Source of the DNA: Christiangramia sp.
GTDB taxonomy: Bacteria; Bacteroidota; Bacteroidia; Flavobacteriales; Flavobacteriaceae
Direction: 5' to 3'
Assembly: GCA_024644145.1 (NCBI GenBank)
Contig: JAHELO010000028.1
Location: 1-10,257, forward strand
DNA: 10,257 bases
In this document: positions 1 through 6,896 of the stretch, piece after piece
How the letters are laid out: every line of letters begins with the position of its first letter
Position numbering within the stretch: the first letter of the stretch is position 1
Notes under the pieces: model-generated
The model's input: the letters and a program-made list of their open reading frames with translations, nothing else
The model's database searches: none
Told to the model about the DNA's origin: nothing
Made by a program: the position numbers and the translations under genes

Positions 1-1
1 T

Positions 2-1369
2 CCAGCCGAACCTGCTATCATCTCTATCTGGTACTACATCAAAGCCGTCACCAAATGAGATCTCCTGCCAGTAGGAATTTCGGATGCCCTGTGCTTTCCA
101 AACATAAGCCGGGCCTCTCCAGCTGCCATTATCCTGCATTCCGCCGTAAACATTATAAGGGAATTCATTATCTACCGCGATATGATAGAATTGTGCAACC
201 GGAAGATTTGCCACAAACCTCCATGTTTTTCCATAATCCCGCGTGATATTCAGGCCCCCGTCATTTCCGTCCATCATGAACCCTCCGTCTTCAGGATGAA
301 TCCACCATGCATGATGATCTGGATGTACACCGTTATTAACCCCATAAGCCGGCATCAGGCTTTCAAAACTTTTTCCACCGTCTTCAGAAACGTTTACATA
401 AGTAAATACTGAATATATACGATTCGAATTTTGAGGATCTACAAAGATATCGCTATAGTAAAAGGGTCGGTTTCCTATTTCCTCTTTGTCATTAATCATT
501 TTCCAGGTAAACCCTCCATCTTCAGATTTATAAAGAGCATTTTTTTTAGATTCAATAAGGGCATAAATGATATTTGAATTACTGGGTGCTATTGCCAGGC
601 CTATCCTGCCTAAACTCCCATCGGGGAGTCCGTCTTTGGAGGTTTTTTCGGTCCAGGTTTCCCCGCCGTCATGGGTGATATACATTCCAGATCCAGCGCC
701 TCCGGAATTAAAGAACCAGGGCTCTCTTTTATGTTCCCACATAGCGGCGATAAGCTTATTTGGATTATTTGGATCCATTACAAGATCTGCCGCGCCACTG
801 AGATTATTGGTATAAAGTATTTTATTCCAGGTTTTTCCTCCATCTGTAGTTTTATAAACACCTCTTTCTTCATGAGCTCCCCATGGAGAGCCAATAGCAG
901 CGGCATAAATAATATCGGGATTGGATGGATGAATTATCACACGATGAATATGACGTGTTTTTTCCAGACCCATACTTTTCCAGGTGCGGCCTGCATCCAA
1001 AGATCTATAGATACCATAGCCACCGTTAAGACTGTTCCTTGGGTTGCCTTCACCTGTTCCTACCCAAATAACAGAGGGATTAGATTGTTGAATGGCCACA
1101 GCACCTACAGATGCAGTTACCTCGTCATTAAAGACAGGATCCCAGGTAACCCCACCACTGGTAGATTTCCACAGGCCACCTGAAGCAGTACCAACATACA
1201 TAATATTGGGATCACTGGTTACTACATCTATAGATGTTACCCTGCCACTCATACCGCCGGGACCAATGTTCCTTGGAGTCTTATTTTTTAAAAGGGATAG
1301 ATCGATATCCTGTCCAGATACAGTAAAAACAGTGAACAGGAATAAAAAATAAAAAGTAATTTTTTTCAT
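2..1369 (-). CDS. Secreted BNR/Asp-box beta-propeller protein, sortilin/Vps10-like (partial, N-terminal 456 residues)
   Basis: An open frame read on the minus strand from the ATG at 1369 stays open to the left edge, so the C-terminal part lies outside the window. Residues 1-19 (MKKITFYFLFLFTVFTVSG) form a signal peptide, so export is expected. Seven Asp-box motifs of the type S/T-x-D-x-G-x-T-W occur at about residues 69, 123, 174, 232, 282, 328 and 376, spaced 46-58 residues apart. That spacing fits blades of a beta-propeller. The segments NIGPGGMSGRV (34-44) and HPDHHAWWIHPEDGG (349-363) are typical of the large exported proteins annotated as sortilin/Vps10-domain or WD40/YVTN/BNR-like 'glycosyl hydrolases' in Bacteroidetes, usually about 1000 residues long. 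The 'hydrolase' label is not supported by any catalytic motif seen here. Substrate and role are unknown; a binding or scaffolding role at the cell surface is a guess. The strong terminator upstream (1445-1473) implies its own promoter. Confidence 0.9.
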   Translation of the reverse strand, partial: MKKITFYFLFLFTVFTVSGQDIDLSLLKNKTPRNIGPGGMSGRVTSIDVVTSDPNIMYVGTASGGLWKSTSGGVTWDPVFNDEVTASVGAVAIQQSNPSVIWVGTGEGNPRNSLNGGYGIYRSLDAGRTWKSMGLEKTRHIHRVIIHPSNPDIIYAAAIGSPWGAHEERGVYKTTDGGKTWNKILYTNNLSGAADLVMDPNNPNKLIAAMWEHKREPWFFNSGGAGSGMYITHDGGETWTEKTSKDGLPDGSLGRIGLAIAPSNSNIIYALIESKKNALYKSEDGGFTWKMINDKEEIGNRPFYYSDIFVDPQNSNRIYSVFTYVNVSEDGGKSFESLMPAYGVNNGVHPDHHAWWIHPEDGGFMMDGNDGGLNITRDYGKTWRFVANLPVAQFYHIAVDNEFPYNVYGGMQDNGSWRGPAYVWKAQGIRNSYWQEISFGDGFDVVPDRDDSRFGW

Positions 1370-1444
1370 AGAAATTGAGGGATGATAATTTTAAGAGACC
1401 CAAGATACAATTTTAGCCTAATTCCTAAAGTTTCCCATACAGGC

Positions 1445-1473
1445 AAAAAAAGAGAGATCAAAGTAGATCTCTC
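1445..1473 (-). terminator. Rho-independent terminator after the PRC-barrel gene
   Basis: GAGAGATC (1452-1459) pairs perfectly with GATCTCTC (1466-1473) around a 6-nt loop. On the minus strand the stem is followed by seven T residues (1451 to 1445). It sits 26 bases beyond the stop codon of the PRC-barrel gene and isolates it from the BNR-repeat gene that follows. Confidence 0.88.
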
Positions 1474-1498
1474 AAATTATACTTATTTAATACCATGA

Positions 1499-2284
1499 TC
1501 AAAATTTCCGGTCCCGGAATTCTCTTCTGTCATAAAAATCATCGTCCTCCGTGTTTCTTCTGCTGCTATCCTTATATGAGTTTTCATTACCCGGATCCAG
1601 GTCATCACGACGCCAGTTAGAATCTTCGTCTAAAGTTCGTTCTGGTTGCAAATCTGGTGGAAGATCATGATGATGTAAGGCCCGGTCATGATCATCTATA
1701 GGCCTGCTGCGATGTTCAGATTTATATCGAAGATTTTCCTTTTCCCTGCGTATTTGCTCTTCTGTCTCACTATCATATCTTTTCGTCTTTGTAGGTGTTT
1801 CGTTTCCTTCAGGTTCAGCGTGATGATTGTCCCGCTTACGTATTTGGTCCCGGTCATAAGAATCTAAAACATGCTGTTCGTATTCCCTGTTTATATGGGT
1901 TCCTGCCTGATATCTTTTGGTTTCAGAGAAAGTTTGGTAATTGAGACTTTCCGTATAAACGTATTTGTTATCTGTATTCAAGTCTATCAACCCAATAGGA
2001 ATGATAATGTGATTTTCACCTTCCTTGTTTATGAATTCTTTTACCGGAGAATTATGATGAGAGGAGTAAGGGTCATGATTAATATCAATAATACTTTGGT
2101 CTACCTCCACATCTATATAGACTACCTTTCCAAGCTCTTTATTCACCAGCAGGTTGTCAACCTTTCCAATATTCCTGTTATCCAGATCTTTTACCTGCCA
2201 GCCTCTTATATCGGGATCTTTGCTTTTTACCTTATAGTCTTTTAATTCTGAAAGGTAATATAGATGCTTTTCTTTGGTGCTCAT
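1499..2284 (-). CDS. PRC-barrel domain protein with long charged, disordered C-terminal tail
   Basis: This is a 261-residue protein without a signal peptide or membrane segment, so probably cytoplasmic. Residues about 10-115 match the PRC-barrel fold: DIRGWQVKDLDNRNIGKVDN (25-44), GKVVYIDVEVD (52-62) and HIIIPIGLIDL (92-102) resemble the strands of the PRC-barrel family (Pfam PRC), which is related to the photosynthetic reaction-centre H subunit and to RimM. The family often serves as a protein-protein or RNA-related module, and stand-alone versions are common among bacterial stress proteins. Residues about 120-261 are very rich in Asp, Glu, Arg, Asn and His and almost lack hydrophobic residues. 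They look intrinsically disordered, with a histidine cluster at 204-206. The gene starts 11 bases after the stop of the small membrane protein gene, so the two are probably co-transcribed, and it ends at a strong terminator. The precise function is unknown. I am confident about the PRC-barrel and less so about any stress role. Confidence 0.88.
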   Translation of the reverse strand: MSTKEKHLYYLSELKDYKVKSKDPDIRGWQVKDLDNRNIGKVDNLLVNKELGKVVYIDVEVDQSIIDINHDPYSSHHNSPVKEFINKEGENHIIIPIGLIDLNTDNKYVYTESLNYQTFSETKRYQAGTHINREYEQHVLDSYDRDQIRKRDNHHAEPEGNETPTKTKRYDSETEEQIRREKENLRYKSEHRSRPIDDHDRALHHHDLPPDLQPERTLDEDSNWRRDDLDPGNENSYKDSSRRNTEDDDFYDRREFRDRKF

Positions 2285-2295
2285 AGTTATGTTAT

Positions 2296-2499
2296 TTAAA
2301 TAATTGCCGTTGTATTATTATCAAATCCCTTCTCATTTAAGAGGTAGGTTACTTCTTCGATGTCGGTATTATCAAGGTCGTCAGCCTCCTCCGTACCCAT
2401 ATCTCCATAGATATATAGAAATGCAAGTACAGCCAGAATAATTATAAGTATTAACCAGGGCCATACGGGTTTTTTCTTTTCAATTCTTATATCTGCCAT
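2296..2499 (-). CDS. Small single-span membrane protein of unknown function
   Basis: This is a 67-residue protein: a basic N-terminus (MADIRIEKKK), one strongly hydrophobic helix (about residues 12-31, starting PVWPWLILII), then an acidic tail beginning GDMGTEEADDLDNTD. The positive-inside rule suggests the N-terminus is cytoplasmic and the acidic tail is periplasmic. I do not recognise a named family. The reality of the gene is supported by its clean membrane-protein composition, its ATG start and its tight 11-base spacing to the PRC-barrel gene downstream. An operon is likely, and the membrane protein could be a partner of the PRC-barrel protein, though an acidic tail facing the periplasm would not contact a cytoplasmic partner. 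The 204-bp gap upstream (2500-2703) holds the M28 terminator and must contain the promoter of this unit, but I could not assign -33/-7 elements with confidence. Confidence 0.8.
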   Translation of the reverse strand: MADIRIEKKKPVWPWLILIIILAVLAFLYIYGDMGTEEADDLDNTDIEEVTYLLNEKGFDNNTTAII

Positions 2500-2611
2500 T
2501 GTGTGATAATTTATTGGTTCTGTTACCTCTAAATTACTGCCTAGTCCTGCTAATTTTGTTTAATCTTTATGTAAATTATTGTTAATAAGATATTTATCGA
2601 TGTGTTGCAAT

Positions 2612-2641
2612 AAAAAACCGGATATGAAGTATATCCGGTTT
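2612..2641 (-). terminator. Rho-independent terminator after the M28 peptidase gene
   Basis: AAACCGGATAT (2615-2625) pairs perfectly over 11 bp with ATATCCGGTTT (2631-2641), with a 5-nt loop GAAGT. Read on the minus strand, the stem runs into a T tract (2617 to 2612). It lies 62 bases past the M28 stop codon and separates that gene from the small membrane protein/PRC-barrel unit. The other flank is not T-rich enough to suggest a bidirectional terminator. Confidence 0.88.
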
Positions 2642-2703
2642 GTAAAAAAGAATTATTTAAAATTAGAGGTATTTTCCCGTAAAATTACATTGGAGATATT
2701 GGG

Positions 2704-4056
2704 TTATCTAAAAGTTCCTGACGGAAATACTACCAGGCTTTCATGGCCATTCTTTCCAACCGCTGCCACTCCAAATAAATAATTATCTATTACTACACCC
2801 TCCAGGGTGAATTCTGTTACATCACCAACAAACCTCGAATGTTGCCATTGCGGCGCGGTGGTATCTCTCCAATAGATCTTATAACCGGCAATTTCTCCTT
2901 TCACCGGTTGCCACCTTAGTTTAGTACTCGGTTCAACTATTCCCCCAATTTCAACTTTAGCAGGAGCAGGGGGTGCCCAGGCCAGGCTGGCCAGGTTTAT
3001 GGCATTAACTGCAGTAAGCTTTTTAGCATAATTGAAATTAACGCCTTCTACTACATCACCATACTCAATTCCATTTTCGGTACGTATATCCTGATGCTGT
3101 CGATTATAATTCTCATGGGCTTCCATGATCCTTACTCCAGCAAATCCCAGGTCATTAAAGGGTCTGTGGTGACCACCCCGGCCAAATCTATCCAGGCGGT
3201 AGATCATCATAGGATTCATTTCTGGCATGTATGTTTTCACATTCTTATGTATATATCTGGCCAGTTGTCTTGAGATCCCATCAACTTCACCGCCATAAAA
3301 TCGTCTCATATTTCTTTCCTGTTCGGTCTCAGTAGGAGGGACTGGTTCTGAAAATATTCTGAAACTTCTGTTATCTATCACACCATCAACCCCTTCAATA
3401 TTTCCAATCATATCGTTATTGAGAATACCAATGATCTCCCAATTATTCTTTTTGGCATATTCTGCAAGGCCTTTTCCTCCAAAAAGTCCCTGTTCTTCAC
3501 CGGAAAGACCTACATAAATGATACTGCTTTCAAAATCATACTTTGAAAGGACCCTGGCAGCTTCAATGGTTCCGGCCATACCACTGGCATTATCATTGGC
3601 TCCTGGTGCATCTGTAGTAAAATCCATCGTATTGCTGGCTCTTGAATCTATGTCTCCACTCATGATCACATACCGGTTTGGATAACGGCTTCCCTTTTGA
3701 ATAGCTATTACATTCACTACCCAGGCTTCCTTTGGTATTCGCTCTCCATCAGCAGGAGTGACGAAGTCTTTTTGATAGAATACATCCAGGCAATTATCGC
3801 ACTTTGAAGAGATCTGATCAAATTCAGACTTGATCCACCTGCGGGCAGCCCCAATCCCCCGAGTATCTGAAACTGTATCGCTGAAAGTATTTCTAGTTCC
3901 GAAACCGGCTAATTTTCTTATATCGTGTTCAATGCTATCTGCTGAAACCTTTTCAATGATCTCATATAATCTGGAATCGGTATTCTGGGCATTCAGGCCA
4001 GCACTTAAAAAGATAATGGTTAAGAAGGTAAGGAAGTTTCCAGGGGATAATTTCAT
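2704..4056 (-). CDS. Secreted M28-family metallopeptidase with C-terminal Fn3-like domain
   Basis: This 450-residue protein has a signal peptide (residues 1 to about 23, cleavage near GLNA/QN), so it acts in the periplasm or outside the cell. The M28 zinc aminopeptidase core spans about residues 30-360. Visible metal and catalytic motifs are D137 in SGDIDSR (133-139), D155 in DAPGANDNASG (149-159), E187/E188 in SGEEQGLFG (185-193), D215 in NNDMIGN (213-219) and H297 in GGHHRPF (294-300). M28 enzymes use two zinc ions bound by H, D, E, D, H, but here the first position (normally H-x-D) reads D-x-D, with D135 in place of histidine. Residues about 363-450 look like a fibronectin type III domain (TKLRWQPVKGEIAGYKIYW, 378-396). 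The likely role is release of amino acids from peptides for nutrition; substrate specificity cannot be read. The gene is single, with terminators on both sides. The start is the ATG preceding the signal peptide. Confidence 0.93.
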   Translation of the reverse strand: MKLSPGNFLTFLTIIFLSAGLNAQNTDSRLYEIIEKVSADSIEHDIRKLAGFGTRNTFSDTVSDTRGIGAARRWIKSEFDQISSKCDNCLDVFYQKDFVTPADGERIPKEAWVVNVIAIQKGSRYPNRYVIMSGDIDSRASNTMDFTTDAPGANDNASGMAGTIEAARVLSKYDFESSIIYVGLSGEEQGLFGGKGLAEYAKKNNWEIIGILNNDMIGNIEGVDGVIDNRSFRIFSEPVPPTETEQERNMRRFYGGEVDGISRQLARYIHKNVKTYMPEMNPMMIYRLDRFGRGGHHRPFNDLGFAGVRIMEAHENYNRQHQDIRTENGIEYGDVVEGVNFNYAKKLTAVNAINLASLAWAPPAPAKVEIGGIVEPSTKLRWQPVKGEIAGYKIYWRDTTAPQWQHSRFVGDVTEFTLEGVVIDNYLFGVAAVGKNGHESLVVFPSGTFR

Positions 4057-4100
4057 TTGTTTTTTTTTAGATTTCTAAAATACATAAGTTTTAAATATAT

Positions 4101-4138
4101 AAAAAAACAAAGCCCCAGAGGTATTCTCCGGGGCTTTG
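4101..4138 (-). terminator. Rho-independent terminator after the YtxH-family gene
   Basis: CAAAGCCCC (4108-4116) pairs with GGGGCTTTG (4130-4138). After one A/C mismatch the stem continues for three more pairs (4118-4120 with 4126-4128). On the minus strand the stem is followed by seven T residues (4107 to 4101). It lies 23 bases past the YtxH stop and leaves only about 44 bases for the promoter of the M28 gene. Confidence 0.9.
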
Positions 4139-4161
4139 CCGATAATCAATTTCACTATAAA

Positions 4162-4449
4162 TTAACTAGCCTTCATTTCATGCATCTCAGCCTTGGCCTT
4201 GTTAATTTTCTCTTCAGATTTTGATCCTGCTAAATTCGCTTTAGTTCTTGATTTAAGAGCTTCTACTTTATGATTTATTGAATCTGTAAAGTCATGCAGA
4301 CTTTTGTTTGCTCCTTTTAGGTATCCATCTCCTTTTTCAGTGATAGCCTTACGGGTATCAGTTCCCTTTTTTGGTGCATATAAAAGTCCCAATACTGCTC
4401 CTGCCGCAGCTCCGGATATTAATCCTAATAACAATTTTCCTGATTTCAT
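4162..4449 (-). CDS. YtxH-family small stress-associated protein
   Basis: From the ATG at 4449 this encodes 95 residues. It begins MKSGKLLLGLISGAAAGAVL, a glycine/alanine-rich hydrophobic helix (about residues 5-24), followed by APKKGTDTRKAI (25-36) and a charged amphipathic helical tail. This is the layout of the YtxH-like family (named after Bacillus subtilis YtxH, a general-stress protein, and often labelled gas-vesicle-like), membrane-anchored and of unknown biochemical role. An in-frame ATG at 4485 would add 12 residues (MNLNRTNLKPNS). I prefer 4449 because family members normally start right before the hydrophobic helix and because the bases upstream (AAAACCAAATTCT) look like a Bacteroidetes-type A-rich leader; this choice is only moderately sure. 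It lies downstream of the trehalose synthase/phosphatase gene with no terminator visible between them (gap 4450-4584), so read-through from that gene is possible. Confidence 0.87.
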   Translation of the reverse strand: MKSGKLLLGLISGAAAGAVLGLLYAPKKGTDTRKAITEKGDGYLKGANKSLHDFTDSINHKVEALKSRTKANLAGSKSEEKINKAKAEMHEMKAS

Positions 4450-4584
4450 AGAATTTGGTTTTAAATTGGTTCGATTTAAATTCATGAGATAAAATTAATC
4501 AGAAAAGAAAGCCGAGCCATAGGCAATCCGTTAATGTATAATTAAACTTTTATGAAAATTGCCAAAGAATTTAACACGTCTAAA

Positions 4585-6801
4585 TCAGTTAAGATTTTCC
4601 CTGAATTTTTCCAGTAATGTTCGCACTTTCGCTGTGCCTTCAACGTAAAATCTTGCACTGGTTTTTTTGATGCCTACTTTAACCGTATAGGAGCTTTCCG
4701 GAAGTTCCTGGAACATATATTCATCTGTCCAGTCATCTCCAATGGCGAAAATAAAATCGTAGTCTTTTCCAATTAGTTTTTTAGAAGATGCTTTCCCTTT
4801 ATTGACATCACTGCTTTTTATCTCCAGAACCTTATTTCCTTCAAGAACACTTAAGCCACGGTTTGATATTAACTCTTTTAATACTGTGCTTAATTCATTG
4901 GCTCTGATCTCTCCCAGCTCCGGGTCGGCTTTTCTGTAGTGCCAGGCCAGGGAATAGTTTTTTTCTTCAATAAAAGTTCCTGGTGTGCGGTCTACAAAAT
5001 TTTCAATCACAGGTCTTACCGCGTCCATCCATTCGCTTTTCACGTTTTCAGATAATTCCCATTCACCATCTATCTGTCTCATCCAGACTCCATGTTCAGA
5101 GATTAGTTCTACCGGTACATCTTTCCACCAGGTACCCAGCGTATTTTTATCACGGCCACTAATAAGGATCACATCTGTATTTTCCTTAGCATTCAGAGAT
5201 CGTATTAGCTCCTTAAGTTCATCATCTGGCCGGGCATTTTCAGGTTTATCTACAAAATTTACCAGAGTCCCGTCATAATCGATAAAAAGAATTCTTCGTT
5301 TTGCATTTTTAAACTGGTTCATGATCTCCTCAGAAATTTCAGATGTTATCCTGATAGATTTAAAGGAGTCCCTGTTTTCGCGTGTTGCTTTCAGAGATTT
5401 CATAAAATCGTGAGCCCATTTTTCCACACTGTATCGCCGCAGTCTTTTCTGCATCATTTTATTCCTTTCAATCTGTTCTTCTTTCGGCATTTCAAACGCG
5501 GTTCGCAAAGCTTCAGAGATCTGTTCGAAATTATTAGGATTAATGATCAGGGCTTCATTCATTTCGTGCGCAGCACCAGCCATTTCGCTTAAAATAAGCA
5601 CACCTGTGTGGTTGGTTCTAGTTGCGATATATTCCTTGGCCACCAGATTCATACCATCCCGGATAGGAGTAAGTAGGGCAATGTCACAGGTGGTATAAAG
5701 ATCTATCAGGTTGTTGAAAGGCATGCTACGGTAAAAATACCAAATTGGGGTCCAGCTCACTGTAGAGAATTTACCATTGATCCTGCCTACCAGTTCATCG
5801 ATCTCTCTTTTAAGTCTACGGTATTGCGGAACATTGGACCTTGAAGGTACAGCAAGCATAACCAGGCGTACTTTCTCAATGAATTCAGGGTTCTTATCCA
5901 GAAAGTATTCATAAGCACGTATGCGGTGCGCTATGCCTTTTGTATAATCCAAACGGTCTATACTTAGAATGAGCTTCGCATCTGGAGTATTTTCGAGATG
6001 ATGATCCAGCCTTCTTTGTAATTCAGATTGTTCTGCTTTGGTACCTTCGTTATGATCTAATGCCGCCTGCTCAAATTTATTATAATCTATCCCCATTGGG
6101 AAGGAGTCCACCTTTACGATCCTGTCTGGCAAAGTAATTTCATTAAAATCTACCTGATGTCTTAGAATACGGCTTACTGAACTTAAAAAATGCCTTTCGT
6201 AATCATAGGTGTGAAAACCAATTAGATCTGCACCCAGCACACCTTTTAAAACTTCATCCCGCCATGGAAGTGTACGGAATACTTCGTAGGATGGAAATGG
6301 AATATGATTAAAAAAGCCTATCACAGCTTCAGGTTCCTTTTCGCGTATCATATTGGGAACCAGGAGTAATTGATAATCATGTACCCATATCACATCGCCG
6401 TTTTCATAATGTTTCAGGATCTCATCTGCGTATTTTTGATTTACTTCCCGGTAGGTCTTCCAGTATTCGTCATCAGATTCAGTGTACTCCATAAAATAAT
6501 GGAATAGTGGCCATATGGTCCGATTGCTAAAGCCATAATAGAATCCGTCTATCTCGTCTGATGATAAATGCACTGCAATGCAATCTTCTTCTCTGGCTTT
6601 TTGCTGTACCTTATCTTTCAGCTCGTCTGGTATTTCTTCTTCAATTAATCCCGGCCATCCAATCCAAATACTATCTCCATCTTTATGAAAAGATTTTAAG
6701 CCTGTGGCCAGACCACCCACACTGGGAGTCACTTCCAGTGTATCATTATCTATTGAAATTTGAAGGGGTAATCGGTTAGATATAATAATGGTTTTACTCA
6801 T
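4585..6801 (-). CDS. otsAB: Bifunctional trehalose-6-phosphate synthase / trehalose-6-phosphate phosphatase
   Basis: This 738-residue cytoplasmic fusion should make trehalose in two steps: UDP-glucose (or another NDP-glucose) plus glucose-6-phosphate to trehalose-6-phosphate, then dephosphorylation. The GT20 synthase half (about 1-470) shows SNRLPL (R10), the glycine pair in SVGGLATGL (27-35), WVHDYQLLLVP (D142), FFNHIPFP (H166), SIDRLDYTKG (R283, K288) and RDGMNLVAKE (D382, E390). These match the active-site residues known in E. coli OtsA. The HAD phosphatase half (about 500-735) shows DYDGTL (nucleophile D508, D510), LISGR (547-551), a lysine around 668-670 in DVNKGKA, and GDDWTDE (D689, D690, D693). 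All catalytic positions I can check are intact, so both activities are expected. The symbol is descriptive of an OtsA-OtsB fusion. It is divergent from a GH15 gene and lies near two mechanosensitive channel genes, which suggests a role in osmoprotection. The length is normal for such fusions. Confidence 0.96.
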   Translation of the reverse strand: MSKTIIISNRLPLQISIDNDTLEVTPSVGGLATGLKSFHKDGDSIWIGWPGLIEEEIPDELKDKVQQKAREEDCIAVHLSSDEIDGFYYGFSNRTIWPLFHYFMEYTESDDEYWKTYREVNQKYADEILKHYENGDVIWVHDYQLLLVPNMIREKEPEAVIGFFNHIPFPSYEVFRTLPWRDEVLKGVLGADLIGFHTYDYERHFLSSVSRILRHQVDFNEITLPDRIVKVDSFPMGIDYNKFEQAALDHNEGTKAEQSELQRRLDHHLENTPDAKLILSIDRLDYTKGIAHRIRAYEYFLDKNPEFIEKVRLVMLAVPSRSNVPQYRRLKREIDELVGRINGKFSTVSWTPIWYFYRSMPFNNLIDLYTTCDIALLTPIRDGMNLVAKEYIATRTNHTGVLILSEMAGAAHEMNEALIINPNNFEQISEALRTAFEMPKEEQIERNKMMQKRLRRYSVEKWAHDFMKSLKATRENRDSFKSIRITSEISEEIMNQFKNAKRRILFIDYDGTLVNFVDKPENARPDDELKELIRSLNAKENTDVILISGRDKNTLGTWWKDVPVELISEHGVWMRQIDGEWELSENVKSEWMDAVRPVIENFVDRTPGTFIEEKNYSLAWHYRKADPELGEIRANELSTVLKELISNRGLSVLEGNKVLEIKSSDVNKGKASSKKLIGKDYDFIFAIGDDWTDEYMFQELPESSYTVKVGIKKTSARFYVEGTAKVRTLLEKFRENLN

Positions 6802-6896
6802 AATATATTGTAAATGCTGTGGTGACGAATTTGAATTTTATTAAATTTCCGAAAATCATTTTAGACAGCCATTGATTTATAAGATTTTTAAGATAT
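6802..6896. promoter_or_regulatory. Divergent intergenic region between the trehalose synthesis fusion and the GH15 gene
   Basis: These 95 A/T-rich bases separate two outward-facing start codons, so by layout they must carry the promoters of both genes unless either is read from farther away. I found no close match to the flavobacterial TTG / TAnnTTTG promoter pair in either direction and no convincing operator palindrome. The call therefore rests on geometry only. Confidence 0.45.

Noticed and set aside
671..1183. 170-codon open frame on the plus strand
   Set aside because: It lies wholly inside the minus-strand BNR-repeat gene, whose frame encodes a signal peptide and regular Asp boxes. 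The plus-strand product has no recognisable domain and an unlikely composition. The same holds for the other plus-strand frames between 55 and 1352.
1871..2245. 124-codon open frame on the plus strand
   Set aside because: It is antisense to the PRC-barrel gene; its hydrophobic look is a by-product of the charged codons on the other strand.
2500..2580. Possible -7 element (TAATTTAG on the minus strand) upstream of the small membrane protein gene
   Set aside because: It is one mismatch from TAnnTTTG, but the -33 partner would be TTA rather than TTG. Similar matches occur by chance in this A/T-rich sequence, so no promoter is called.
2579..2782. 67-codon open frame on the plus strand
   Set aside because: It runs through the M28 terminator hairpin and into the M28 coding region, with no family resemblance.
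4531..4545. TTAAT/ATTAA inverted repeat downstream of the trehalose synthesis gene
   Set aside because: It is entirely A/T, short and without a T tract on the minus strand; this is expected by chance in A/T-rich spacer.
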